A DNA stretch of 64,000 nt from the NCBI GenBank assembly GCA_950097015.1, contig CATNEN010000001.1, positions 21,815,501-21,879,500 on the forward strand. The letters are read 5' to 3'. Every line of letters starts with the position of its first letter. Position 1 is the first letter of the stretch. The notes beneath the pieces were generated by a model. That model made no database searches and was not told where the DNA came from. It worked only from the letters and a program-made list of their open reading frames with translations. Of this stretch, positions 1-14,268 are shown one piece after another. The position numbers were made by a program, and so were the translations under genes. This DNA comes from Macrostomum hystrix (taxonomy: Eukaryota; Platyhelminthes; Macrostomidae).

Positions 1-164
1 ACACAGGAATCGTAGCTAGAACACAACCAGAATCGCACGAGTAGCTGTCGTGCTCTTGTGGCTTCGAAAATTTAAATTTCAGTGCTCTAACCCTCCTACA
101 TATGAACGACTTATATGGATACTAGAATAAGAACCAGTATATAATAATAATACAACAAAAATCA

Positions 165-448
<284 letters not shown>

Positions 449-519
449 TCTTAATTAGCTCCCAAGTTTATGTCCTGGAATCAAAGCACATAAGAGAGAA
501 ATTGTTACTAATTACACCT

Positions 520-728
520 ATACCCGATGCCCGGAGCTTCCAAAGGCTGTAGAGCTGTTCAGACTGAGGACTGGAGAGGCTGCCACACCAACTCAAACTT
601 TTACCCTAGCTGATGATGATGCTCTTTATCAAGGACACGTATTGCTTCCCTTGGGCTGGGATTCGAACTCACGACCTGAAGTACATAAGTCAAAAGCTCT
701 AATCACTGAGTTACAGCATTCCTTGCTA
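520..728 (-). mobile_element. tRNA-derived SINE-like element, family A
   Basis: Read on the minus strand, about 660-725 has tRNA-like polymerase III signals. A box-A-like AACTCAGTGATTAGAGC is followed about 30 bases later by a box-B-like GAGTTCGAATCCC. The body down to about 520 shows no ORF. Similar tRNA-like heads recur at 16.7, 31.5, 34.0, 38.1, 45.4 and 53.5 kb, which argues for an interspersed family rather than a tRNA gene. There is no foldable acceptor stem. Confidence 0.5.
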
Positions 729-1257
729 GCTCAGTTTGCACATAAGCTTCAGTTTTCGCAGATTCGCAGAAGCGATCTACCCTACTAAATAGAAGTAGCC
801 AATCAAGGCTTCTCGTGAATTAAAAAGTGTTTTGGCCCTACTGACTGTATGATTGTTATTTTCAGATTAAAAATGATAAGAGTCAAGAGACAAAGCAGAT
901 TTGTGATTAATTGGTAGAATACTCGTATACTCGCATAGGAAAGCAAGTTTATTTCAGTTGATTATCAGTTTATTATGCACCGTCGGCGAGCTAATTACGA
1001 GTAAGAATATAAATAAACAAGACAGGTAACACAATATGAAAGATGGAGTTACAACAAATGCATTTATGTCACAGAGGCCATGCAAAGTCAGCGACAATGA
1101 AAGATTCTGTAGTAATTTGAAAATTGTACAAAGCAAATAAATAAAGTAATCTACTAGAATGTCAATGTTTTTTAACTTAATATACCGATGAGAAGTGAAA
1201 AACGCATACTGTTAATTGCAGACCTGCAGGAAATAATAGCCTAAAAATGCATGAGAA

Positions 1258-2070
1258 GACAGGTAGAAAAGGCAGAAGGACAGGTAGAACAGACAGACAG
1301 GTAGAGCAGACAGACAGACAGGTAGGCAGAGCAGATAGACAGGTAGGTAGTAGAGCAGACAGAGAGGTAGAGCAGACAGACAGGTAGAGCAGACAGACAG
1401 ACAGGTAGAGCAGACAGACAGACAGGTAGAGCAGACAGACAGGTAGAGCAGACAGACAGACAGGTAGAGCAGACAGACAGACAGGTAGAGCAGACAGACA
1501 GGTAGAGCAGACAGACAGACAGGTAGAGCAGACAGACAGACAGGTAGGCAGAGCAGATAGACAGGTAGGTAGTAGAGCAGACAGAGAGGTAGAGCAGACA
1601 GACAGGTAGAGCAGACAGACAGACAGGTAGAGCAGACAGACAGACAGGTAGGCAGAGCAGATAGACAGGTAGGTAGTAGAGCAGACAGAGAGGTAGAGCA
1701 GACAGACAGACAGGTAGACAGACAGACAGACAGGTAGAGCAGACAGACAGACAGGTAGGCAGAGCAGATAGACAGGTAGGTAGTAGAGCAGACAGAGAGG
1801 TAGAGCAGACAGACAGACAGGTAGAGCAGACAGACAGGTAGAGAAGACAGACAGACAGGTAGAGAAGACAGACAGACAGGTAGAGCAGACAGACAGGTAG
1901 AGAAGACAGACAGACAGGTAGAGCAGACAGACAGGTAGAGAAGACAGACAGACAGGTAGAGCAGACAGACAGGTAGAGAAGACAGACAGACAGGTAGAGC
2001 AGACAGACAGGTAGAGAAGACAGACAGACAGGTACAGCAGACAGACAGGTAGAGCAGACAGACAAGTAGG
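1258..2070. repeat. Minisatellite, 17-21 bp CAGACAGACAGGTAGAG-type unit
   Basis: About 0.8 kb of tandem copies built from CAGACAGACAGGTAGAG with 4-bp slippage variants of the CAGA block. The minus strand is open in three frames only because the unit lacks stops, giving Cys/Leu/Ser-rich ghost ORFs. The array ends about 45 bases from the stop codon of the exonuclease gene, so it probably lies in that gene's 3'UTR or just beyond. Confidence 0.95.
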
Positions 2071-2116
2071 CTGGAGAGACAGTTGGAAGACAGATACATA
2101 GAACACAGAGGCTAGC

Positions 2117-2986
2117 CTAAACCCTGTCCAAGGCCTCATAAACTAGCAGGGAGGCGATGGCGTCCAGAGCAGCGTAGCGCCGTCTCTCGGCAGTCAGCGG
2201 AGCGGCGGCCCAGTCGCAGCAGCGCACGCGGGTGTCCTTGTCCAGGCGCTGATTGAGAAGATGCTGCACAAGGCCATTTAAGCTCCACTGGCTCGACAGT
2301 TTCAATCGGCTCTTAGCCAAGTCGTTGAGTTCAATCCAGCCAGCCCTGTTGAGCAGTTTCTCAGATGGCAGCTGTTTGGGAAAGTCGCGGCTGAGTTTCT
2401 TTAAATCGCCGGCAATGGACAGGCCGACTTTCACCAGACGCTGATGAAGCAGAAGGCTGGCTAACGCTGGCGTCGGCTCAGTCAGAGTGCCGTCGCGAGC
2501 GAAATGAATGAGCGCGACACCCTTGGTCTCCATGATCGCCGGACAGAGCTGAAGCAGGGCGGTTCTGGGCAGCGAGTCGCCCGAATTCTGGCTCCATCCG
2601 GCAACGACGGGCCATTCTATGTCAAGGCCGCAGGCTACAATGGGACCGGTGGGGTCTTTATCCAACTGACTAAGTAACCGGCCACACCAAGAGTCCAACT
2701 GTTGCGGCCCGTCGATGTACACCAAAGGCCGGTCTGGTTCCAGAAACGGCAATCGCTCTTCCATGCGATCGTCGAAGCTCTGATGATTGCCGCGCTTGCC
2801 TCCGGTACCGGCATCGTCACAGTCCAGCATCCAGTCGGGCAGTTTGCGAATTCGCCGATTAGCAATGGCCTTGGCTGGTTCTGACGAGTTCGCCTGAAGT
2901 TGATAATCGATTTGACAGCACATCATATTGCAGCTGCTGATGAGGGCACTCAAAAGCCTGGGACAGCGGTACAAGAGCAGGCTCAT
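2117..2986 (-). CDS. Werner-type 3'-5' exonuclease (DEDDy), helicase-free
   Basis: Single open frame of up to 289 residues. The DEDDy exonuclease motifs are in order. ExoI is GLDIEW near residue 120, with catalytic D and E. ExoII is VGLSIAGDLKKL near 187. ExoIII is YAALDAIASLLVYEAL near the C-terminus, with the Y-x3-D pair. The stretch WSLNGLVQHLLNQRL and a later RCCDW resemble the WRN exonuclease domain more than EXD2 or RNase D. The protein ends right after ExoIII, so it is a free-standing exonuclease like insect WRNexo, not a WRN helicase fusion. Expected role: 3'-5' DNA exonuclease in genome maintenance, requiring two metal ions. The start is unsettled: the first Met is at 2986, but the Met-Met pair at residues 21-22 or an upstream exon are also possible. 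GC-rich codon use fits the other real exons here. Confidence 0.85.
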   Translation of the reverse strand: MSLLLYRCPRLLSALISSCNMMCCQIDYQLQANSSEPAKAIANRRIRKLPDWMLDCDDAGTGGKRGNHQSFDDRMEERLPFLEPDRPLVYIDGPQQLDSWCGRLLSQLDKDPTGPIVACGLDIEWPVVAGWSQNSGDSLPRTALLQLCPAIMETKGVALIHFARDGTLTEPTPALASLLLHQRLVKVGLSIAGDLKKLSRDFPKQLPSEKLLNRAGWIELNDLAKSRLKLSSQWSLNGLVQHLLNQRLDKDTRVRCCDWAAAPLTAERRRYAALDAIASLLVYEALDRV

Positions 2987-3107
2987 CCAATGTCTGGCGG
3001 GTTTGGAGGCATTGAAATAAAAGGAATCAAATTCTGCTCAGATAAGCTGCGTAATGGTTAGCTAAATAGGCCTAAACCTGACAACCCACGTAGACTCACT
3101 TTAAGAT

Positions 3108-4208
3108 GACATGCGTTGTGATAGGAGATATGAGATGCAGTGTGTTAGGAGAGATGACAGGCAGTGTGATAGGAGATATGACATACAGTGTGTTAGGAGA
3201 CATGACATACAGTGTGTTAGGAGACATGACTTACAGTGTGTTAGGAGAGATGACATACAGTGTGTTAGGAGACATGACTTACAGTGTGTTAGGAGAGATG
3301 ACAGGCAGTGTGATAGGAGATATGACATGCAGTGTGTTAGGAGAGATGACATGCAATGTGTTAGGAGAGATGACATGCAATGTGTTAGGAGAGATGACAG
3401 GCAGTGTGATAGGAGACATGACATACAGTGTGTTAGGATATATGACATACAGTGTAGAGAGTGGAGAGTAGAGATGGGAGACAGTGTGAGAGTAGAGATG
3501 GAAGGCAGTGTGAGAGTAGACATGAGAGGCAGTACGAGAGTAGAGATGGGAGGCAGTGTGAGAGTAGAGATGGGAGGCAGTGTGAGAGTAGAGATGGAAG
3601 GCAGTGTGTGAGTAGAGATGGGAGGCAGTGTGAGAGTAGAGATGGGAGGCAGTGTGAGAGTAGAGATGGGAGGCAGTGTGAGAGTAGAGATGGGAGGCAG
3701 TGTGAGAGTAGAGATGGGAGGCAGTGTGTGAGTAGAGATGGGAGGCAGTGTGAGAGTAGAGATGGGAGGCAGTGTGAGAGTAGAGATGGGAGGCAGTATG
3801 AGAGTAGAGATGGGAGGCAGTGTGAGAGTAGAGATGGGAGGCTGTATGAGAGTAGAGATGGGAGGCAGTGTGTGAGTAGAGATGGGAGGCAGTGTGTGAG
3901 TAGAGATGGGAGGCAGTGTGTGAGTAGAGATGGGAGGCAGTGTGTGAGTAGAGATGGGAGGCAGTGTGTGAGTAGAGATGGGAGGCTGTATGAGAGTAGA
4001 GATGGGAGGCAGTGTGTGAGTAGAGATGGGAGGCAGTGTGTGAGTAGAGATGGGAGGCAGTACGAGAGTAGAGATGGGAGGCAGTGTGTGAGTAGAGATG
4101 GGAGGCAGTACGAGAGTAGAGATGGGAGGCAGTGTGAGAGTAGAGATGGGAGGCAGTGTGAGAGTAGAGATGGGAGGCAGTATGAGAGTAGAGATGTGAG
4201 GCAGTGAT
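3108..4208. repeat. Two adjoining 24-bp minisatellites
   Basis: 3108-3460 is a 24-bp unit built on GTGTTAGGAGAGATGACATG. 3461-4208 is a second 24-bp unit built on GAGTAGAGATGGGAGGCAGT. Both have the same period and share GAGATG, so the second may be a diverged expansion of the first. Because 24 is divisible by 3, both strands give long 8-residue-repeat ghost ORFs (for example ESRDGRQC and STLTLPPI). These are not accepted as genes. Confidence 0.95.
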
Positions 4209-4980
4209 AGTAGAGATAAGAGAGTGAGACAGAGACAGGGAGCTAAATACATTGTGTTTTCATTCTTAGTTTAATTGTATTATAACAGATTGGGAATTCA
4301 TAAAAGAAGAAGAGCAAGAGTCCAGTCACGAGTAGTTAATAAGTACATCTGAAAGTTTCGACCATACACCGAGTGCTTAAAACTTCCAAGCAGAGACCGA
4401 AGTGAGTTTTGTGCCAGTTGGAAAAAATAAAATTCTATTTATTTTGTTTCCGGTCAGTTTAATTTGCAAACAATTGAGGTCTCAACTTCGTTATTTTCCA
4501 GGCATGTACTGTACACAAAAAGACAGCTTGACTCAAATAATTAGGCTCAACATAATATAATAAAACTAAATTGTCGCTGTCGCAATCAAAAAGGTATAAC
4601 ACGGCCGCGCCAGTTACAATCTTTGTGTTTTCGAGTCGGCAAATAAGACAATTAAATGTCGAAAAATAATATTCTTAACTAGCCCATCTCAGTGCGCAGC
4701 GAAATAAATAACTAAAAGTTACTCGCAAAGCTATACGAATTCAGGAAATCTAACAAAAGTAGCAATGCGCCATTTTCTATAACAAAAAAATGGTTTTGTA
4801 CCTTCTCTGAATATGTAGGCAAATATTGAGGACAGCACATATTCATATTATCTTTAGAATATAAGCCGTTTTGTCTATATTTTAGTTCGCTTTTTTAGAA
4901 CAAACTATGAATTGAAGCATAATTAATTACTGGCTTGAAAAATTCATTACTGAGTAAGAAAAGAAAAGGACCAATGAGAG
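4209..4980. other. AT-rich spacer, no gene seen
   Basis: Unique AT-rich sequence between two minisatellites. I found no ORF with protein-family features, no tRNA head and no strong inverted repeat. Confidence 0.6.
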
Positions 4981-4984
4981 GAAG

Positions 4985-5412
4985 AGAAAAAGAAGAACCA
5001 ATGAGAGAGGAGAGAAGGGCCGATGAGAGAGGAGAGAATGACCAATAAGAGAGGAGAGAATGACCAATAAGAGAGGAGAGAATGACCAATGAGAGAGGAG
5101 GAGGAGTGAAGGACAAATGAGAGAGGAGGAGGAGTGAAGGACAAATGAGAGAGGAGGAGAGAAGGACCAATGAGAGAGGAGGAGGAGAGAATGACCAATG
5201 AGAGAGGAGGATGAGAGAATGACCAATGAGAGAGGAGGAGGAGAGAAGGACCAATGAGAGAGGAGGAGGAGTGAAGGACCAATGAGAGAGGAGGAGGAGA
5301 GAATGACCAATGAGAGAGGATGAGGAGAGAATGACCAATGAGAGAGGAGGAGGAGAGAATGACCAATGAGAGAGGAGGAGGAGAGAAGGACCAATGAGAG
5401 AGTAGAAGAGAG
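4985..5412. repeat. Minisatellite, about 28 bp, GACCAATGAGAGAGGAGGAG-type
   Basis: About 15 purine-rich copies with variable GAG expansions. The same unit recurs in a short diverged array at about 6690-6785, so this family brackets the UBE2J2 gene. Minus-strand Leu/Ser-rich ORFs are ghosts. Confidence 0.95.
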
Positions 5413-5665
5413 GGAGACAAAAAGGATATACTCGTAAAAAGACTACTTTAATGTCCCCAAAAATAAGAAGCTAAAGTGCCCCGTAGTGACCGAACAGAAA
5501 AGCAAACCAACAGAGTACACAGAGTTACATTCGGAGGGGGGCACTCGACTCAACCAGCATCGGGACTCTAACTTCACAGTCTCAAGAAAAAAGGAGGAGC
5601 ATAAAGTAGAACAACAAAATAGTATTAAACATAACGCATTGGATACAAGGCGCAGAAAACACATG

Positions 5666-6615
5666 TCAGGCATTCATACTGGTAACCACAGATCTAGCCA
5701 CATAGCATAGAACAGCTACGCAGGCGATTAGAAGCATATTGGACAGGCTTATAAAGTTATGCTGCTGACCGCCAACAATGTTCTCATCGTTGGCGCCTGT
5801 GTTCTTTGCCTGACCAGCTGAATTAGGTGGGCAGGATGAGTTAGCCTGCTGCTGCTGCTTACGTTTGATTTCTTGGCGTAATCGGTCAGCAAGTTCAGGA
5901 AATAGTTCGCAGAAGCGATCGTCGCGAAGATTGAACTCTGCGCTCTGAGCTGCCAGCGTCTGCTTCTGTTTAATTGTTGTTTTGAAGGAGAAATCCATCA
6001 TAGTTAATAGCTTTCGGCAATGATCAAATCTAAATGAAACATTTTTAGCAACCAGCAAATCTAAGTAAAACACCTAGGCAATGACAAAATCTAATTTATC
6101 TAGTGGTCGTAGACAATTCTAACAAAAAACTAATAATAAAACTATGTAATACGGTAAATTCCCCACAATAATGTTAACGCATGCATTGAACTCACCACAG
6201 AATCATAAGTCTGAACGCTGCCAAATGTTGGTGTATTCTCAAGCATAAAGCTGAGCAATCCGGTGAGTATAGTGCTCACGCACCAGGCCGGATTCCAAGT
6301 GTCAGGATGGAAATCTGAGATACTCAGACACAGCCGAGAATTGACCTTGAACCTGCCGCTGGGTGTGATCATGTAGATGCTTGGCGGCCTGAACGGGAAT
6401 TCCCTGGGAAATACCAGCTTGCCATGATAAAATCCTCCGCGATATGGCGAATCAGGCGGGCCCTCAACAACATAGTGCCACTCGAGGATGTTGCTAGGCA
6501 ACGGCTCGGCACTGATAAACGGCACCGGATCTCGCTTTAGCCGGGCATAGTCCTGCTTTAGGCGGGCTGTGGCAGTTGGTGACACGCCAGAGGAAGCTTT
6601 GGAAGATGGAGACAT
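5666..6615 (-). CDS. UBE2J2: Ubiquitin-conjugating enzyme E2 J2, tail-anchored ER E2
   Basis: Exon 1 (6196-6615, 140 codons) ends at a GTGAGT donor. Exon 2 (5666-5965) starts after an AAACAG acceptor in phase 0. The product is about 239 residues, close to vertebrate UBE2J2. The UBC fold shows RLKQDYARLKRDPVPFI at the start, EPLPSNILEWHY, the YHGKLVFPREFPFRPPSIY block and the catalytic cysteine in SRLCLSISDFHPDTWNP. HPN is replaced by the J-type TxNxRLC-like context, as usual in this subfamily. Exon 2 carries FNLRDDRFCELFPE, a Lys/Gln-rich linker and a C-terminal hydrophobic segment (ISLSNMLLIACVAVLCYVA), fitting an ER tail anchor. Role: passes ubiquitin to ERAD ligases. I chose MSPSSK at 6613-6615 as the start because it aligns with the family N-terminus. 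An upstream in-frame Met at about 6675 would add 20 residues. Confidence 0.92.
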
Positions 6616-6689
6616 AGATAATAGATGACCTGAAACTTTGGGTGGGTTTTCATATTCATATAAAACTAACGCCATGCTTTTGTATAGGA

Positions 6690-6785
6690 GAAGAGAAGGA
6701 CCAATGTTAGAGGAGAGATGGACTGATGAGAGAGGAGGGGAGAAGGGCCAATAAGAGACGAGGAAAGAAGGACCAGTGAGAGAGC
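6690..6785. repeat. Short diverged array of the 28-bp GACCAATGAGAGAG family
   Basis: Three or four imperfect copies of the unit that forms the 4985-5412 array. They lie just upstream of the UBE2J2 start and in the same orientation. Confidence 0.8.
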
Positions 6786-6898
6786 AAAACACTTTATTGT
6801 CATAAAAAAGAAGTGCATAGAGCTTTTCAAAAGTAATGAAATCATTGATTTACTTTTTGTTTCAATGTATATATATTTTTTATAATTGTAATGGAAGT

Positions 6899-7782
6899 GC
6901 TTATTCCCACAGTCCCATGCCGATAATTTTCTGCTTATCCACACGGCAGCTTGTATGAATAGGTCTACTTTCAAGTCCCTACCTATTCTTCTCTGAGCAT
7001 AAGGCTTTTGCTTCAGAGTATAGTGTATAGTGTACACTAGATCAATGCATAGTGTAAAAGAATAACAATGATGTATAATATGTGTGACAAGTTTGGTGCT
7101 GACTAGAATTCTGCTGGTTGACTCGTATGATTTTCTTTGATAGACTTCTTACTTTGTTGTAAATCAATACAATTTGAATGAAAACACGTAACAATTACAA
7201 AAGATTTAGTAAGTTGTTATTACAATAATTAAAAAGGATGACATTAATGTTGGTTAATGAATGTGTAGGTTGAAATGTAGAACACTGTCGTAACACACTG
7301 GCAACTTTGTTGATCTATTGGCTCGAGGGTTCAACAAAACGTTTAAACCCGAAAGGGCCTTGTTTCATAGAACAGAACTGTGTGGATCATACATGCGCAA
7401 CACCCGGCCAACCTGGCCGGGTGAAATGAGGGCCAAGCAAGGTCAGTCGCAAAAACCAATCAACCAAGCGCAAAACAATCAAAGGGGGGACCAAGGGACA
7501 AAAAAGGAAGGCATGAAGAAAAGGAAAAAGGGGAGAGAAAAAGAGAGCAAATGAGAGCAAACTAAGTTGTAAATAGAGCAAAAACTAAGTCGCACGGCTG
7601 GCTAAGATTTGGGAGGTTGCGCATGTATGGTGTGGATAAAATTGAAATTAATGGCATGGCATATTTATATAAAGAGTTTTAGACCTATTCATACAAGCTG
7701 CCGTGTGGATAAGCAGAAAATTATCGGCACGGATCCATGTGGATAAAATTGAAATTATCGGCACGGGACCGTGGGAATAAGC
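6899..7782. mobile_element. Foldback/MITE-like element with about 69-bp inverted ends
   Basis: Left arm 6899-6967 and right arm 7680-7782 are near-perfect inverted copies. Both contain CCGATAATTTTCTGCTTATCC and end inward at AATAGGTCTA. The right arm has an extra internal duplication of about 34 bp. The 710-bp interior has no convincing gene, but carries a perfect hairpin at 7401-7423. Two inverted ends around a non-coding core suggest a non-autonomous DNA element. I could not define a target-site duplication, so the boundaries are approximate. Confidence 0.5.
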
Positions 7783-9570
7783 CCTACCTATATTTTATCT
7801 TTATGTGCCATATATACTATAGGCCTAATGCAGCATATCCCAGGGCACCATATTGCACTGAAATGACATTTGTCAATAACATGTCTTAACAATGCAGAGC
7901 TGCAGTGCAGCACAAAAACTGTTAAACTGTGCAGTGTAGTTGCTGCATAAATTTGAAATGCCACAACGGCACAACTTACAACTAGCAAGCTGTACCAAAC
8001 AAAAGACTACACCACACCTATTGACATAGCCTATTTATAAGGGTGTGCATCCATGTAATCAGGAGATTCATTCTAATCAGAAAATAATTATTAAATTACT
8101 AAATAGGCCTACAAAACACTCTCTTTGTATTTGTAGGCCTATAACTAAATATTAACTGGTTATAACACACTGACACTGTTATTTATTTAATCTGAAAATT
8201 AAATTTACGCTCCTATTAAAAAAACAACTTAAAACAGTTAGATTGCCTTGGCTGAGGCTAAGCTACAGCTATCAGTATAATTTCTAATTATAGTTACAAA
8301 GTATAAATGCAGATGTATCCATTGACATTGACATTGTATCTGATAAAATATTAAAAAGCTGTCGTCGTTCGTTAAACCATTTACTTTTAAGTCAAATGCC
8401 AACAAACATTGAAATTAGAATTTTTAGAAACTAAGGCTTATCTAACCAGCACTGCAGCTTGAGAAATTAAAAGAACGAAAAGGCTGTAAAGAAATTTTGC
8501 AGTAAAAAAGTAAAACATGACAGTTTTTGATTTAGTAAGCACTTTTTTCGTTTTCGTGCAGGTTTAAAGTAAAAGTTGAGGGTGGCGCAGACTTTACGAA
8601 TTCTGCGTGGTAGGCCTATGTCAAAAAGTTATGAACAGAGCACGCGGTGTTAACCATAAAATCCTCCTGAGCCAAATAAGCATCAAGTAATGAATCCTGT
8701 TAATTTTTTACTTTGTATGAAAACAATCACCACCCAAAGTGTTATATATGATGAAGTAATATTACAGTCATATTTTTATGCTTGTCAAGTTTCGAATATA
8801 CTTTACTCTATTGCACCATTTTATTGTCATTTGTGAACCAGTAGGCCCTTAGTAGAGGACTTATTAGCTATTTTTCAATACCTGTGGTCTATAACCAATC
8901 TATGGATTTTGTCAGTTTTTAAGAATCACCCTTACAAAAAAAAGAACGTTGTAAGTTTCTACTATTGTCATGCTTGCCAAGTTACAAAATATTTATAATG
9001 TTTTTACAATTTTATCGACTTGACTAATTCTGCATGAATTTCCCTTTGTGGCTTATATTTATTTATACTATACCTATTAGTGGCCTGAAAACGCCCATTT
9101 TACCTACTAATTTACTCTTAGTGGTAGCATCTCATTCTCTGACACAAGCTGTTTCTCTCTAAAGGCTTTCTTCTGGTATTGAATGAAATCTAAAATCCCC
9201 AGGGCATTGGAGAGTCCCCTGAATTGGAGAGTCAGCATAAACCTAGTGAGATAGGCCTTGTTTCCTAGAAATATTTTCCCGCGAAAATTAGTATTTTTGT
9301 TTAAATGCACCAACTTTTGTTTTAATGCACCGATTTTGTTTAAATTCACCGTGCATAAAATTTAAGAAGTTATAATGAAGTGAGGAGGAAGAAATTTGCT
9401 ATAAATACACGAGCAGAATCAGGGAGAAAAATAACGTTTTGTCTGCACATACGTTCTGATAAAGAAAGCTTGAATCTTTAAGTGTTCATGTTAAAGATTT
9501 ATTTGAAAGAGACATTGCGAAAGAAAAGTAACCAGAGTGGAGAATAGCTGTAACTCTAGATCCACTGGAA
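7783..9570. other. AT-rich spacer, no gene seen
   Basis: Long AT-rich stretch with many stops in all frames. The short ORFs here have no recognisable family signature. A few small ORFs near 9107-9349 look accidental. Confidence 0.55.
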
Positions 9571-9572
9571 AG

Positions 9573-9730
9573 CCCAAGACGGACTGAAAGACTGAACTGA
9601 AGATTGAATTGAAGACTGAATGAAAGACTGAATGAAAGACTGAGTTGAAGACTGAATGAAAGACTGAATTAAAGACTGAATTAAAGATTGAATTTAAGAC
9701 TGAAATTGAAGAGTAATTGAAGAGTGATAC
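9573..9730. repeat. Short tandem array, GACTGAATGAAA-type 12-mer
   Basis: About a dozen imperfect copies of GACTGAAT(T/G)AAA. The minus-strand Phe/Ser/Val ORF across it is a repeat ghost. Confidence 0.8.
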
Positions 9731-12450
<2,720 letters not shown>

Positions 12451-12920
12451 AAGGCGATAATTTTCCTAAAGGAAAGGCTTTAAATTTTGGTGCTATTTTT
12501 CGCATGTTGCTACTGCTAGTGAGTTTTTAAATTATTGTTAGTAGAATCATTAGAACACATAATTCATACTTGTGTTGCCGCTCAAAATTTGCATGTTTTT
12601 TTAAACAACGAATCGTCTAATTTAATATAAAACTCGGTGAATATTTTATAACCATTTTCTTCATAAAATGTGTATTTCGCTTGGTATGAAAAAAATCTAT
12701 TTTTGCTACTAATTTTGTTTTTCTAAGAACACTATCATGCCACATATCGTGACCACGAAAGTTACCTTGCACCGTGCATTTGTCTTGTTCCACTTTTGCT
12801 TGTTTCTAATTAAATTTTATTTATCGATCACTGTTAGGCTGCTAAATAATAATTTTACTATAACACAAGCACAAAAACACATTGAAAGAATTATGTTTTT
12901 TAATTACTCTAGCGGTCAAC
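12451..12920. other. TYMS 3' flank, AT-rich
   Basis: AT-rich sequence after the TYMS stop, presumably 3'UTR and spacer. No canonical AATAAA was noticed. A hydrophobic open stretch from 12737 runs into the following repeat but has no support as a gene. Confidence 0.5.
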
Positions 12921-12924
12921 TCAT

Positions 12925-14268
12925 CCTCCGAAACAACAGAATCCTCAGACCAGGCCTCCAAAACTACAGAATCCCCAGACCAGGCCTCCAAAACTACAGA
13001 ATCCCCAGACACTGGCCTCCAAAACTACAGAATCCCCAGACACTGGCCTCCAAAACTACAGAATCCCCAGACACTGGCCTCCAAAACTACAAAATCCCCA
13101 GACACTGGCCTCCAAAACTTCAGAATCCCCAGACACTGGCCTCCAGAACTACAAAATCCCCAGACACTGGCCTCCAAAACTACAGAATCCCCAGACACTG
13201 GCCTCCAAAACTACAGAATCCTCAGACCAGGCCTCCAAAACTACAGAATCCTCAGACCAGGCCTCCAAAACTACAGAATCCTCAGACCAGGCCTCCAAAA
13301 CTACAGAATCCTCAGACACTGGCCTCCAAAACTACAGAATCCCCAGACACTGGCCTCCAAAACTACAGAATCCCCAGACACTGGCCTCCAAAACTACAGA
13401 ATCCCCAGACACTGGCCTCCAAAACTACAAAATCCCCAGACACTGGCCTCCAAAACTACAGAATCCCCAGACACTGGCCTCCAAAACTACAAAATCCCCA
13501 GACACTGGCCTCCAAAACTACAGAATCCCCAGACACTGGCCTCCAAAACTACAGAATCCCCAGACACTGGCCTCCAAAACTACAGAATCCCCAGACACTG
13601 GCCTCCAAAACTACAGAATCCCCAGACACTGGCCTCCAAAACTACAGAATCCCCAGACACTGGCCTCCAAAACTACAGAATCCCCAGACACTGGCCTCCA
13701 AAACTACAAAATCCCCAGACACTGGCCTCCAAAACTACAGAATCCCCAGACACTGGCCTCCAGAACTACAAAATCCCCAGACACTGGCCTCCAAAACTAC
13801 AGAATCCCCAGACACTGGCCTCCAAAACTACAGAATCCTCAGACCAGGCCTCCAAAACTACAGAATCCCCAGACACTGGCCTCCAAAACTACAGAATCCT
13901 CAGACCAGGCCTCCAAAACTACAGAATCCTCAGACCAGGCCTCCAAAACTACAGAATCCTCAGACACTGGCCTCCAAAACTACAGAATCCCCAGACACTG
14001 GCCTCCAAAACTACAGAATCCCCAGACACTGGCCTCCAAAACTACAGAATCCCCAGACACTGGCCTCCAAAACTACAGAATCCCCAGACACTGGCCTCCA
14101 AAACTACAGAATCCCCAGACACTGGCCTCCAAAACTACAGAATCCCCAGACACTGGCCTCCAAAACTACAGAATCCCCAGACACTGGCCTCCAAAACTAC
14201 AGAATCCCCAGACACTGGCCTCCAAAACTACAGAATCCCCAGACACTGGCCTCCAAAACTACAGAATG
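12925..14268. repeat. Minisatellite, 31-bp (30-bp variant)
   Basis: About 43 copies of a unit containing CCTCCAAAACTACAGAATCC. Minority 30-bp units (with CCTCAGACCAGG) shift the frame. The unit has no TAA, TAG or TGA in any plus-strand frame, so all three frames stay open and give a 626-codon ORF with 31-residue periodicity. That openness follows from the unit alone and is not evidence of coding. Confidence 0.95.

Noticed and set aside
1177-2139. Long minus-strand Cys/Leu/Ser-rich ORFs (up to 320 codons)
   Set aside because: They are translations of the CAGACAGACAGGTAGAG array in three frames; the unit lacks stops, so openness carries no information.
3461-4208. CRISPR array
   Set aside because: Repeats are directly tandem without unique spacers, and the genome is eukaryotic.
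3101-4252. 383-codon minus ORF and 248-codon plus ORF
   Set aside because: 24-bp repeat ghosts with perfect 8-residue periodicity on both strands.
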